From Archilochus colubris (taxonomy: Eukaryota; Chordata; Aves; Apodiformes; Trochilidae): DNA of 64,000 nucleotides. How positions within the stretch are numbered: the stretch's first letter is position 1; the number at the start of each line of letters is the position of its first letter. Below are positions 16,501 to 28,400 of the stretch, piece by piece. A model generated the notes under the pieces. That model was given only the letters and a program-made list of their open reading frames with translations, had not been told where the DNA came from and did no database searches. Location of the stretch: positions 12,229,001 to 12,293,000 of the forward strand of contig CM041089.1 in assembly GCA_023079485.1 (NCBI GenBank), in the 5' to 3' direction. Both the position numbers and the translations under genes were made by a program.

Positions 16501-19500
16501 ACCATCAAGAATTCAATAGCAAAATTTTATTCCTGCACAGACTGACCATATGAATCCATGACAGGCTTGAGGTCCTTGTACTGGGTAATAACACAGGTTG
16601 TCTCCTGTACAGTTAGGTCTCTGTACTTATACTGGAAAACAAAAGAGAATTAATTGCTTCAGAGACTAAATTTTCAATGCCATTTAATTTGGTTTTACTT
16701 TACCCAACAGACTACACCAATGAGAGCTTACATGGATATATGGACATTCCTCTCCAGTCTTATTTTGCCTTAAGAATCTATTTCTCCATATTACTTAACA
16801 GAACACTGCTTATGTAAATTACCAAACTTTACCAAGGTCCTAAGATGCTTTTTGTCTTCAATACAGGTCCATACATAAAGTGATCTGGGGAAAGCTACTG
16901 CATTTTCACTCAGCTCTGAACAAATACAGTGAGGTTTTGAACATTCATGATGCACAGCTATGTGACTATGAACCTTACAGGAGTGTTTCACAAGCACTGC
17001 AGTATTTATCAATCATGGATCAGTGTTTTTATGCATTTTATCAAATAGAAAGCAGACATTTCAAGGCATGATATTGTCAGCAACAATACTGGTTTCACTC
17101 CCTTCCATCAGGAGCAGGGAGAAACTCACAGGACAAATGTGTAAACACAGGAACACTGCTATGGAATTTCTCAGAATCCACAGACATGACAGAACTGGTT
17201 CACCACATGGCACAGCTCTTTAGCCATCCCTCCTGATAACTACCACTAAAAAAAAACCCCAAAACTAACAGTGTCCCTTGATGATGTTTACATTGTAATA
17301 CTTTTGTTTTTTAAATGAACAATCTTCAGGTGTCTTAAGAAACATGGACAGCATCCTTTCATTCAACAGCAGTGGGAAGACAAAAGGCCCAGAAACCCTT
17401 AAGAAACAAATTCTAAGAAGAAATTCTAAGAAACTAATTCTCCTTCCTGTTATCTACAAGGATGCTACTCCTGGGTGTGAAAACTCTTATTTAATGAGCA
17501 GTGATGAACACACCATGCCCCTTCCCATCATGTCACAAAAAGCATGTGGACTCTGGGGGATGCTGGGACTTCCCAGCTGGGTGGTCAGGCTGGAAAATAC
17601 TGGTGTGGGAAAGAGCAGCAAAGGTACAGGACACATGTTCAAGAAGATTGCCATAATCACTACTAAAAAAAGAACTAGCTTCCACTAACAAGCTCCTAAG
17701 AAGCACAAGAGCCAGGATGCAGCTCCACCACTGGCACAGGAGTCTCAGTTTAGAATAGAACAGAATCAGAATTGGCTGGGTTGGAAGGGACCTCAGAGAT
17801 CATCAAGTCCAACCCCTGAACCACTCCAGCTGCAGTTCCCAGCCCATGGCACTCAGTGCCACATCCAGGCTCTTTTGAAATATCTCCAGCCACGGAGAAT
17901 CCACTACTTCCCTGGGCAGCCCATTCCAATGCCTGATCACCCTCTCCAGAAAGAAATTCTTTCTCATCTCCAACCTAAACCTCCCCTGGCACAACTTGAG
18001 ACCCTGCCCTCTTGTCTTGCTGAGAGTTGCCTGGGAAAAGAGCCCAACCCCCCCCTGGCTCCAACCTCCTTTCAGGGAGTTGGAGAGAGTGATGAGGTCT
18101 CCCCTGAGCCTCCTCTTCTCCAGCCTCAACACCCCCAGCTCCCTCAGCCCTTCCTCACAGGACTTGTGCTGGATCCCTTCACAGCCTCCTTGCTCTTCTC
18201 TGGACCTGCTCCAGCACCTCAATCTCCTTCCTGAGCTGAGGGGCCCAGAACTGGACACAGGACTCAAGCTGTGGCCTCACCAGAGCTGAGCACAGGGGCA
18301 GAATCCCTTCCCTGGACCTGCTGGCCACGCTGTTCCTGAGCCAGCCCAGGATGCCATTGGCCTTCTTGGCCACCTGGGCACACTGCTGGCTCATGTTCAG
18401 CTTCCTGGCAATCCAAACTCTCTGTCAATCTCAAACTTTAGGGCATAGATAAAACACTCCCTGCCTGCTCAGCAGACATCCTGGGATTCCAGCACCCTGT
18501 GGTGATAAAACCCAAGATTTGGTTACCCACAGGGCTTTTAAAAATTAGGCCCCATGCCTGAAAAACAAGACAGATTTTTATGTGCCCCAGAAAAATAACA
18601 AAACCACTATTGCTGCAGGTTTTACACCAAGTGATGAATAATTATTTACTTAGCAGAGACCATCTTGTAAGATTCCAGCTACCACCACAAGCACAATTAA
18701 GTACTAAATCAGTAATTCCTTTCAGTACTGAGGTTCTGTACATTAAACATGAAGTTTTACCTAGAGGGAATGAAAGCTTTTCTGAAATGTCTTATTTAAG
18801 CTGTTGAAGTATACTTTTCTGTGCTTGCTTCTCTCTTCCATTATAAGGAACACTAGAATATTACAAGACAATCATTTCCTGTGTTCATTTGGTAAGCAGC
18901 TGAACGTTTCAAGAAATGTCAAAAATATCCTTGAAAAATAAAAGATCCTACTGATTTCTACAACTCGTGTGAATCCTGAACTTCTGAGGTTTTTTTTTTC
19001 CTCTTCTACTCTCAGAGAATAAATGCTTCCTCCTCGTTTTACGGATCAGGAAACAGATCAGAGTGATAAAGCTTTTCAAGATTAGACAGGAGGTAAATAC
19101 CTGAGTGAAAATAAGTGTTTATGTTCACCCAAACCAGGGCTTCAGGAATCTGTTATTTTATAACTGAACTATTCAGTGGGGGAAAGAGCACTAAGCTTTT
19201 CTCTACAGAACAGAAGGTGTAACTGGTTTTGAAAAACAAAGTAGTAAAATATTTTTCTTCAGCTGTTAAGTAGATTACACGTTGAACTTAGAATGAGTCA
19301 GACAGCACTGGGGGTACAAAATGGGCAAAAGTGGGGGAAAGAGGACAGGAGACTACCTGGAATTCTTTTTCTTCTGTACCATGGCAATAATTCATTTAGT
19401 GCAGAAGAGTCTATACAGACATCTACATGATCTCACTTGCTGACACCAGGTTAGCATTCAGCACTCATTTTCAAGCAGATTAAAAAAAAAATAATTGCTT

Positions 19501-20389
19501 ACAGTTCCATGCAGGTGACAGACCCTTAAACAAGGTTTCTTCAGTTTTAATCAGATCCTCACCTATCGTATTTCACTTTAAAATTATGCAAATACAACTC
19601 AGCTCTGCTAAGACCCACCCCCCGAACCGAACCGAACCAGAACTCCCCCTAAGCTCACAGCCTCAGGGGAACTCGATTCCAAGCTGCGGTTTTCCCTGGC
19701 AGAGCGGCACAGCCCCGCACGGCTCCGTTCCATGCGGTCACCCCCCATTTCCCTTCCAGGAGGTTTTGGTGCTGCCCCAAACCCAGGAGGGAACCCCCGC
19801 ACCCCTCTCCCTGCCCACACCAAGGCAAACGACGCCGTTCAGCCCGCCCGGGCAGCTCGGGGCCGCCCCGGTGCCCTCCCGGGCACTGCTCCGCCTTCCC
19901 CGCCGGTTCCCCCCGCCACAACCGAAGCTTCGTAGACCACGGACCCCGAAAGCGTTGGGGTCCGGTGTCACCACCTAACCCAGGTTCCAGCTCACAACTG
20001 GACACAACCCTCCTGCCCACACGACTGCTCCCCGCCGGCTGCCGGACCGGACCGGGCCCGGGCCGCGGGCTCCCGCCTGCCCCTGCCCGCCCGCCCCGAG
20101 GCCAGCGGGGAAGGGGCGACGGACACCCCGGGGCTGAGGTAGACACCGGGCCCTGCCCGGCACCGAGCGGGCCCGCACCGGGACCCTGCTCCCCGCTGCC
20201 CAGGCCCTCGCTGCGGCTGAGCCTGCCGCCGCCTGGGCCCGGAGAGCGGCCCGCACCGCGCACCGGGGGAAGCGGAGGAGCAGGGGCAGCCCGCAGCCCC
20301 CCGGTTCGGGCATGCGGGGGCTCTCGGTGACCCGTCCGCGCCGTTACCTTGGCGACCATCTTCTTGAGCTGGCTCTCAGAGACCGCCAT
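4518..20389 (-). CDS. TSG101: Tumor susceptibility gene 101 protein (ESCRT-I subunit), complete, 10 coding exons
   Basis: TSG101 is the ESCRT-I subunit that binds ubiquitinated cargo and PTAP/PSAP motifs for endosomal sorting and membrane scission. Coding exons in gene order: 20389-20348, 16631-16547, 15247-15182, 14614-14451, 13504-13378, 11972-11906, 10334-10240, 7356-7154, 5738-5499, 4607-4518. They total 1179 nt (392 codons plus stop; human has 390). The protein starts [12 protein letters not shown] and ends AGLSDLY. The UEV domain (about residues 1-145) has IYLPYL where an active E2 has its Cys, so it should bind but not conjugate ubiquitin. A Pro/Tyr-rich linker, a coiled coil (about 235-310) and the steadiness box follow. 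An internal PTAP lies at residues 322-325. The start ATG sits in a strong GCCGCCATGG context inside a CpG island. The exon 2 donor is GTCAGT rather than GTRAGT. The acceptor of the 10240-10334 exon is an ambiguous NAGNAG. Confidence 0.97.
8876..8928. repeat. TA/CA microsatellite
   Basis: Interrupted TATA/TGTATA units run into a short (CA)n stretch. It lies within the TSG101 intron between the 7154-7356 and 10240-10334 exons. No coding content is seen in that intron. Confidence 0.75.
11182..11198. repeat. Poly(T) tract
   Basis: A run of 17 T lies in the TSG101 intron between exons 10240-10334 and 11906-11972. Confidence 0.9.
14241..14310. repeat. ATTACAAAT tandem/inverted repeat with a perfect 24-bp palindrome
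   Basis: Units of ATTACAAAT occur in both orientations. Positions 14265-14288 form a perfect palindrome centred on GTAC. It lies in the TSG101 intron about 140 bp downstream, in gene direction, of the 14451-14614 exon donor. Confidence 0.8.
14368..14402. repeat. GATTCTAAA short tandem repeat
   Basis: About four imperfect copies of a 9-mer, GATTCTAAA, lie roughly 50 bp from the donor of the TSG101 14451-14614 exon, on the intron side. Confidence 0.75.
17751..18417 (-). mobile_element. CR1 LINE, 5'-truncated, inside TSG101 intron 1
   Basis: The minus strand carries the C-terminal part of the CR1 reverse-transcriptase ORF. The first frame (18394 downward) includes [20 protein letters not shown] and [20 protein letters not shown]. 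The frame then shifts and continues (18267 downward) with [15 protein letters not shown] and [11 protein letters not shown]. The 3' tip at about 17751-17815 has the CR1 ending TTGATGATCTCTGAGGTCCC followed by degenerate ATTCT repeats. The copy is about 670 bp, frameshifted and not autonomous. It lies antisense relative to the window but in the same direction as TSG101 transcription. Confidence 0.93.
19622..19638. repeat. (CCGAA)3 pentamer repeat near the TSG101 CpG island
   Basis: Three perfect CCGAA units and a partial fourth lie at the intron-1 edge of the TSG101 CpG island. Similar pentamers occur at the UEVLD and SPTY2D1 promoters. Confidence 0.85.
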
Positions 20390-20730
20390 GGCGGCCGCCC
20401 CCTCCTCCGCCCCCGCTGCCGCCGCTGCCGGTGCCGCCGCCCGCCCCGCCCCTACATCGACCGGAAGCACCCGCGCCCCCCGCTTCCGCCAGGAACGACA
20501 CTTCCGCCAGCGCCCTCCGCTTCCGCCCGGTCGTGACGACACTTCCGCCGGTGGCGGGGGCACCGCAGGGCCCGAGCGGTCCCGGAGTGGCCCCCGAGAG
20601 GCCGCGGAGCCCCTGCGGAGCTTGGCGCGTCCAAACTCCTTGTGGGGACGCTGGGAAAGCCGCTGGGGCGCGGGTTATTGTGCGGGGGGGGGAGGGGGGG
20701 AGCTCCGCGGGTGCGGAGCCCGCGCTGCTC
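19780..20730 (-). promoter_or_regulatory. TSG101: CpG-island promoter of TSG101
   Basis: Strongly GC- and CpG-rich sequence in an otherwise AT-rich region covers TSG101 coding exon 1 (20348-20389) and extends both sides. The many long open frames here, on both strands, come from GC richness and were not taken as genes. No clear TATA box is seen upstream of the ATG, so a dispersed, housekeeping-type start is likely. Confidence 0.8.
20462..20547 (-). promoter_or_regulatory. Cluster of five ETS-type CGGAAG motifs plus a CRE half-site
   Basis: CGGAAG/CTTCCG occurs at 20462-20467, 20483-20488, 20501-20506, 20520-20525 and 20542-20547. The last four are in CTTCCGCC context. A TGACG half-site lies at about 20534-20538. 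The cluster is 75-160 bp upstream of the TSG101 ATG, the usual place for ETS/GABP sites in TATA-less promoters. Factor identity is inferred. Confidence 0.6.
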
Positions 20731-22408
20731 CGCGGGGCAGAGTTGTGAATGAAGGCGACACAAACACCACCAGAGCGACATTTCTGCGCAATAGGCAAGA
20801 TCAGTTGTTTTATAACACAAGCATCAACCTACACGACAGCTCTGCAAGACTCTGCGGCTTTTGATAATGAAAACAGTCACTAAAAGCCCCCCGAAGAACC
20901 CCAAAACCCGGCGTTTTCACACGAAAATAAACGCCCAACAGATGGAACACAGCACCCTGGAGAACAACGGGAACCCACGGTCTTATGCAGCTTCTCCCAA
21001 AGTCAGAGAATAAAAGCTGAGCACCCCTCAGTCCTGCCCCGCTGGGGTGGGGTTTGCTCAGGTAGCACCAAAGTTCAGTCCCTGCAGCCATCACCTCCCC
21101 TCCTGCCCCTCCTGATCACCGAGAGGGAAATCCGAGTATTCCGTGAAAGAAAAGCAACACAACCAATTCTGCATTACTGACTTTTTCCCTTCTGCTTTTA
21201 TCTTAATTCTGAGCTCTGCATTAGCTCGGAATTCCTTGTGAGTTTGGCTCTTAGTGAGCTACAGCTGGAAGGCACAAAGGGATTGGGGATTTGCTCTGAC
21301 ACAGACCCTGCTTTTGCTTAGACATTATTAAAGCACTAAAGCAGTCACACTTCACAGTTCTGACACTGCACAAGTGGAGCCCACATCTCTTGCCTGCATC
21401 CTGGTGCTGAGGTGAATGCAGCCATGTACCAGAGCAGTGAATCAAGAGGTCAGAATGCTCAGAACCCCCCTATCTTAAACCCCCTGTTTTACTGATCTGC
21501 AAATACACCTCCTGCCTTTTCACTGCACCCCTGGCCTCCCCTGAGCAGGGTTACAGGTTCTCTTGCCTCCTCAGGCTGAGGGTGCAAAGCTTACTGACAT
21601 CAGCTTGCTTTGGAGCCAGGCCTGAACTCACAGATACTCCTGTGCTACTTCACTGTCAGGTTTTATTCTGCTCCTCCCTTCCAGGAAGGGCACCTGCTGC
21701 TCCAGTGCTGTGCCACAGATGTACTGGGAACTGCAGCTGCCTCTGAACAGCCTTACAAAACCAGAGCAAACAAGTCATGACCACAAGTCTCAGATTTCAG
21801 TAAACACACAGCAGAAATTCCTGTCCAATACTCTGGGTTTGCAGGATGCTGCTAACATCATGCTTTTAGCTTTCCCCCTCACACTGATGTCAGAGCATCT
21901 GTGACAGGAATGAAAGATCCAGCAACCTGCAGCCCGTGGTGCTCTGAAGAGCTGGAGTGTGGCTGTCTTTACTGGCCATATTTACTGATGCAGCCCTGCA
22001 AAAGCAGGAGGAAGAGTTCTGTTTGGCTCTGGAGCTTCTGCAGAGCTGGGTGAGCTGCTCTCCAAGACTGTGTCCTAATAGGGATGCAAAGAGCTAAGAA
22101 CAACCCAAGAAGCAAGCTATAAGTAGCAACAAAAAACAACAGGCAGAAGTCACCTTAATGTAGGTAAAGCATTCTTACACGTTTCCCCACCTCAGTCTGG
22201 CTCACAAAAGTGCACCTTTCAAAAAAAAAAAGAAATTACTGTGCAGGGCAGTATTAAATATTTAAACCAAAACTGAAAAAGCACTTTTTGAAAGTAAAGT
22301 AAAAAGCCTTCTTGTTTTACATAGAAACCTGTGTATATACCAAGCAAACCTTTGTGCCTAGCAAATGTCCACCCTGTGAGCAGACACTGTGGCTTCCCTC
22401 CTCCTTGC
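20731..22408 (-). other. Spacer between TSG101 promoter and UEVLD stop; holds the UEVLD 3' UTR
   Basis: UEVLD lies upstream of TSG101 on the same strand, so this interval contains the UEVLD 3' UTR and then the distal TSG101 promoter. A minus-strand AATAAA lies at 21667-21662, about 740 nt after the UEVLD stop. No open frame resembling a known protein and no recognised repeat were seen. Confidence 0.5.
21662..21667 (-). terminator. UEVLD: Candidate UEVLD poly(A) signal
   Basis: TTTATT on the plus strand reads AATAAA on the minus strand, about 740 nt downstream of the UEVLD TAA. Other weaker hexamers exist, so the true end is uncertain. Confidence 0.35.
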
Positions 22409-25400
22409 TTACAGTTTCAGCTGCTGCTGAAGGTCATGAATTGATCCTGCACAGCTCTGCAGCTTCTCTTGCACTAGTGGATCTTCTTCTAGTTTGACCA
22501 TTTCAATCACTCCGTTGGTTCCAAGAATACAGGGGAGGCTTAAGAACACTTCACTGTTTATATTGCAACATCCCTGAAACAACACACAGAGACAACTGTC
22601 ACACAGCTTCCTTATTTCTGCTCTGTCTGAACCCAGCAACTACACAAAATAACTTGGTAATTTTAATTCAGAAAGGGTATTCTGCTATATGCCACGTTTT
22701 GTACAGGTAAAATTTTAGTTATTTTAGATCCTCTGTAATGAGCTACTGTATAAAAACTGTAAAATATTACTGTACAGATGAAAAAAATCTTGAGCCATGC
22801 CACACTTGAAGGAGTTTCCCAGGATGGATGTATCAGAGCTCTGCTGTTCACCCAGCCACAAAAAGGGACACTTGAGAGTAAACTATCATTAACTCTTTTA
22901 GGACCAAACAAAAGAAATATACAAATACAGTCAGAGAGAGCTATCTAGGGCACATTTTTCAAGTGCTGCTCCACTTGAACCCATATTCATTTTGTGAAAA
23001 ACTTCATGTAACTGACATCCCTACCTTTCCAAGTTTGCACCATAGATTTTATTCATTTTTAGAATCTATGTGACAAAACTTTACATTCTGTAGTTGCTCT
23101 GTTTAAAAGACTGCTCACTCCTCTATACCTGCATCTCATTGAAAGCAAGTTTTGCAAGGAAGTAACACAGTTCTGCCACTTCAGAGCAGTTTCCTATAGT
23201 GAGATGTCTGTGCTGCTAAAACTGATGGTCATATTCAGTGTAAATAATTACAGTGCCAGCGTAAGGATACTAGTAACAGATTTACCTTTGCCAGAGTGGA
23301 TACAGAATGAACTTTTCTTTTATCTCTCAGTATACTGTCAGTCAAATCAGCAACTGAGAGCCCAACAGACCAAGACCTCTGCCCTTTTTCCTTTAGAACT
23401 TCCATAGCTCTATATAATCAGAAAAAGGAGAAAAATAGTGTTTAGATTTTATTCATTCCTGTTTTGGTTTATACATAAAACCCAAAAGACAGATGAAGTG
23501 CACCAGATCAGGTAGAGTGCAGAGCAGAAAAGTGATTCTTGGTTTTGGCAAACAACAGAAGGGAATTAAGATTTGCTCTGAGGGATTTCTTTATGTATAT
23601 CTTACACACACTCTGAACAATTCTTTCCTCTGCCAAGAGGTGCAACTGATATGTGGCTAATTAAATTGGGTAAATAGATGCAAATGTGTACTTTGCTCTG
23701 AAGCAAACTGCTTCCACACAAGCTCTGAGAAAATTGTGTCAGAAGCTCATCTATGATTTTTAAAAAACACAAAACAATGGAACTGGCAGCTCCAATATTC
23801 TGGTCTATATTCTGCAAAGCTTGTCTTGTCCTTGGATTGTCACAGGCCCATTACTGACAACTTCAGAAAAGCAGTGGGCACACACACGTGTGACAGTGAA
23901 TGTCACTCAGGTGTGCAATTTCCTATAAACTCAGTGTGTGAGCATTTCAGAGCAAATTTCATCCCCTTCAGAAAGAGCTGAAGGAAAAAAAATTCTGCAA
24001 ACACTGAGTGCCCAAACATGAATAAAAAAAAAATCAGGTTATAATGGTATTTATTACCTGTTAGCCACCTTTTCCCTTAGGTTACGAGCAGTCATTGCTT
24101 CAGTTTGATTTGCAAATAAATTACAGCTGGTCCATGCTGGTACTAAACAGAAACAACCAACATTTAAATACTCATATAAACAGTGTCTAAAATAGATCCC
24201 CAGATAAGGTGGGGAGCAGAAAAGAAAAATTAAGTAAATTAAAACTTTTCTTCTCTTACAACAGCCCAAATATAGCTGATGATTTCTTCTAAGATTCCCT
24301 GGACTGTGGAAATAAACTCTGTAACAGCACCTGGCCACAGACACTGCTTATAAATTAATATGTAATAATTGTAACATCATTGGTAACCTTCCATATACTA
24401 TACCACATTTCCTTTCTCTTTCTGTCCCTCTAACCTGTATGGTTGTAGCAAATAAAAAGCATTTCAGGTTGTATTTTCTATGTTTATTTTTTTACTGTGA
24501 CAAATTCCAAGTGCTTTTGCTACCACTCCAGGTCTACAGCTGGGGGCATGCACCAAAACTGTATTATTTTATTATTTTATTATTTAGAACCATTATTAGG
24601 GAAATCTACTACCCTACTTACCATTACCTTCATTTCCCTCTCACTAAAGCACTGCTAGGGTATGATATACTCCTGGTCATAGCAAAGTTATCACTTTACC
24701 TTTGTCTTCACCTTGTTCACCAACAATCCAAGCATCTTTTGCCAGCAGCTGTGCTTTCAGAAGGTTTGTCAGTATGTACTGGAATCTCTCAGTATCTAGG
24801 CTGGCACCTACTCCAATAACTCTGTTTTGGGGAAATGCACTCAGCTTCCATGACACATATGTCATTACTTCAACTATAGGTGAAAGAAAAATAGGTTGAA
24901 AATGAAGGACAACTCAAAATTCAACACGACTGCAAACTACAAAAAAACTCAGTTCACCAAGCTGTTTTCTTTAGAAAAGGTGTAAGTATGTAAGAAGACA
25001 GCAGGAGCTTATTCCAACCTATAAATGGGGTGAAGGAAATTAACAGCCCAAGTAAAGTTTTAGGAGAAGTGAAACTTCAGAATGAGTTGCCTCCCTCTAT
25101 CAAAAATCTCACATGCTTCTAAATTTAATTCAGCCAGTGGTTAATTGCTTTCCATTTGGCAAGCCCTCTTTTCTCCACCTCCACAGCTCTGAGTGACAGG
25201 AAGGGTAAGAAGCACCAGAGAACCAGAAGAGGGCTTTCTTCAGTGTGCTCACAGGACAGAGAGGCTCACATGTACTTCTTTACTTTTTCAGCAGCATTTT
25301 TTGTTTGTCTTAGCTCACTGTATTAATGACCCAACAGTTTTAAACTTGCCAGAGCTGCAGTATTTACTCTCAACACTCCACGAGGTTTATTAGTAGTGTG

Positions 25401-28400
25401 TGAGTCTGATCACACAGCACATAGCACACATGCATCTATCCTTACTGCACAGGAGAAATGTATACATGGAACTCACAGCTCACAAGACAACAGCCAGTGG
25501 ATGCTTATCTTGGAGATACAGTCAAGTGGAAACTATGCACAGAAACATAAGTACATACCTTTCATACAAAACAAAGTATACTATTTTCTTTTATCTTGGT
25601 AACAGTAAAGAAAATACCCTCAAAGACAGTGTCCTGCTCAAAGCTGAAAGGGAAAACATCTTTCAGAGTAGCAAACAATTTTGCCTGAGTGGGTGTATAT
25701 GGCAGTAATGTTTTTAAAAGAGGCCAAAGGGGAAGCCAGCTGAGGGACAGAACCTAGGGTGAAATTCCACATACCTGGATGAGAAGCAACAAGGAGAACA
25801 GCATTCTGACTGTAGTGGGATATTGCTGGGATAATTCCTCCAAACAAATCCACGTTGCTCTGTATGACATCAAGGTAAGTCTGAGCATTACCCAGAGAAT
25901 TAACTGTAAGTATCACAACTTTTGAATCAGCTGAAGCAGAAAAATCTGAAAACACAGATAAAACATAGTTTTAAAAATTATGCCATTCTATCAAGTTTTG
26001 GGTACAAACCAAAGAGCCATTCTAAAGGCTGAACTGCAGCATCCAGGTTAGTTAGTTAGGGATTCTTCCCTTCCTATCTCCTCCCATATTCCCCAGTGTG
26101 GAACCTGGGGTGCTTTCACAGCACCTGGAAAACACAGCTCTCCCACAGAACTACTTTTCCAATTTCATGGCTGGCAAACACAGGAGGCAGACTGCAATTT
26201 GTCCAAGCTTACAGAACAGAGACCAGAAAACGTCTAGATTGGGTTGAAATATAAGCTTTTCCAAATCATCTTCACAAGGTAGAGAAAAAAAAACAAACAT
26301 GAAAAGTCTCCTTCATTTTTATTCCAGTTTTTAAAGAAGGGGAAAGACTTCTACTCTTTTATCTGAGGTTTCTGATTTTTGACCTTATTTTTGCCCTTAT
26401 ACCTCAATCAAGTGACCTTATAGCTCATTAAAAGTGTTCCAAAAGTCCATTTACAAACTCAAAGACATGTACTTATCAGTCCAAGAAAACAAACAACTAC
26501 ATTCACTGCAGAAATTCTTAAGTCTTGAGTAGATAACTCTGAGTACCATACAAGTGACCAGCCTGAACACAGAAACAAGGTAATTTGAGTGTCACACCAC
26601 TTCTGGAAACAGCCAAAGCAGAGGCCAAGTGCACTGACAAACTGGAAGCATATTAAGGAGGACACAGTTAATACCAGCTTGCCCCAAACTTACATATAAG
26701 CATACTAAAAAAAGAGGTGTCAGGGTATAAGCATATAACAGTACTGACAGCAACAGCATACAGGCTTTTTCTATCTGTAACAGGTAACCACAAAGGCAGA
26801 AACAGAGGCTTGTGACAGGGCTGCACAACCATGGCTCAGGAAAAAATGTGGTGCCAGTAAAACCTGCAAGATAAGATCAAAGGATGTAGAGCAGGCAATG
26901 TCAGGTGCAGAATAAGCAGATAAGATGCCTGGTGGAACCAGAACAAGTCCCTGCCCCTGAAGTAAGATATACTACAGTACAAGAAGGCCCCACATTTCAT
27001 CTTGCAGAAGGCACAAAGAATATAAAATCACCCCAGGCAAGCAAGGAGAAATGGGGAAGTTGTTTAATTCAGTTCCAGCCTCCCCAGTGGAAGAGCTTTC
27101 AAGCTGCATCACCCCCACATCTGCAACTAAGACCATCAAAGACTGGAGCCAGCACCACTTCTTAAGGGGACACAGCACTGTCTCTGTTGACTTGTAGGCT
27201 CAAAATTAATTGAGGCCAAGATTGTTAAATACTAGTTTTAATATGCAGTGATAATGATTAAGAACAATTGGCTATTAAGAACTCTGTGCATGTTTCATGA
27301 ACATCAATGGATTGGAGGAATTTGAAAACTTACCTTTATTTATCTGACTTTTTAACACTGCTCTCACAGTTCTCTCTAATTCCCTTTTAGCTATATATTT
27401 TTCCCCCTTCCTTCCCTCTCTCCACCCATGACACTGAAGTACTGGTTTGCCTTTTCGCTGTTTCTCTGAGTCCAACTTCAGCAGTAGCCTCCTACCCTGC
27501 AAGTACAAACTCACACACCTCTACTTCTATAAACAGAATGAAAAAAGCCTGAAAGAAAAATCAATGCAAGTTTTGCTGAGTCTTCCCTTCCCAATTTTGC
27601 CCAGATAAGATGAAGAGAAACAAACAAAAAACTATGAAAAGACAATATCTTCTTAAACATATAGCCAGTGCCTCTGTAGCTGCCCAGGTGCCCTGTTCTC
27701 ACTAAAACACAAGCACAAAGACACAGCACAGCACCCTCTCCCATTCCAGCAACATCTGATACCTTTGCTGATCTCCACATTTGGCAGAGCAAAGATCTCC
27801 AGGTCCATGGTCCCTCCTTTTGCTGCACCTTCAGAAAGGTCCAGAAGAACCACCTTGTCTGCAGCACCCTGTGTGAATACAAATAGTGCAGATGAGCAAT
27901 ATAACAAATCAAAACTTGTCCTGGTGGGGGTGAGGAATAAACCCCAGTATTCCTCCAATTCTGTGTTTTGTTGTACTGTGTATAAACCAAATAGATTTAC
28001 TGGCCAGAATTACTGTCAAATCACAGGAAAAATAATTTACTTTTGGGGTTAACTGGAATTGATTTACTACAAAACAAACAAAAAACTCAAAAACACATCT
28101 CTGGGAAGCTGTAGATGTTGAAGTTACTGCTGTCTCTGGGCATACAGCTGTCATGAGCTACAGATCAGCTAAGGGCTATCCCTTTCCAAGGGACTAGCAG
28201 GTCATAGTTGTAAAAAGCCACCCCTCAGGCAAGAATTCTTTAACTAAGGACTTTCAAAATAGATGAATTTAATATTCAACCCTCTGTATATAAAAACCCA
28301 ACAAAAAACCAGGTAGTAACTAACACTTTGGTCTCTAAGTTAACTGAAGAGCAAATTACATAAGCAGTGACACTGAGTTATTTCTACATGTTGGGAACTA

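Noticed and set aside
17803..18394. Minus-strand frames of 154 and 71 codons in TSG101 intron 1
   Set aside because: Not a host gene: these are frameshifted remains of CR1 reverse transcriptase.
19655..20563. 302-codon minus-strand open frame and many overlapping frames on both strands around TSG101 exon 1
   Set aside because: They come from CpG-island composition. Only the short [14 protein letters not shown] exon at 20348-20389 is supported by splicing and homology.
24677..24865. Could the 22.4-28.6 kb LDH-like exons be a second LDH gene or an LDHA pseudogene?
   Set aside because: They join in frame to the upstream UEV exons and lack LDH catalytic residues in the manner of UEVLD, so they form one fusion gene.
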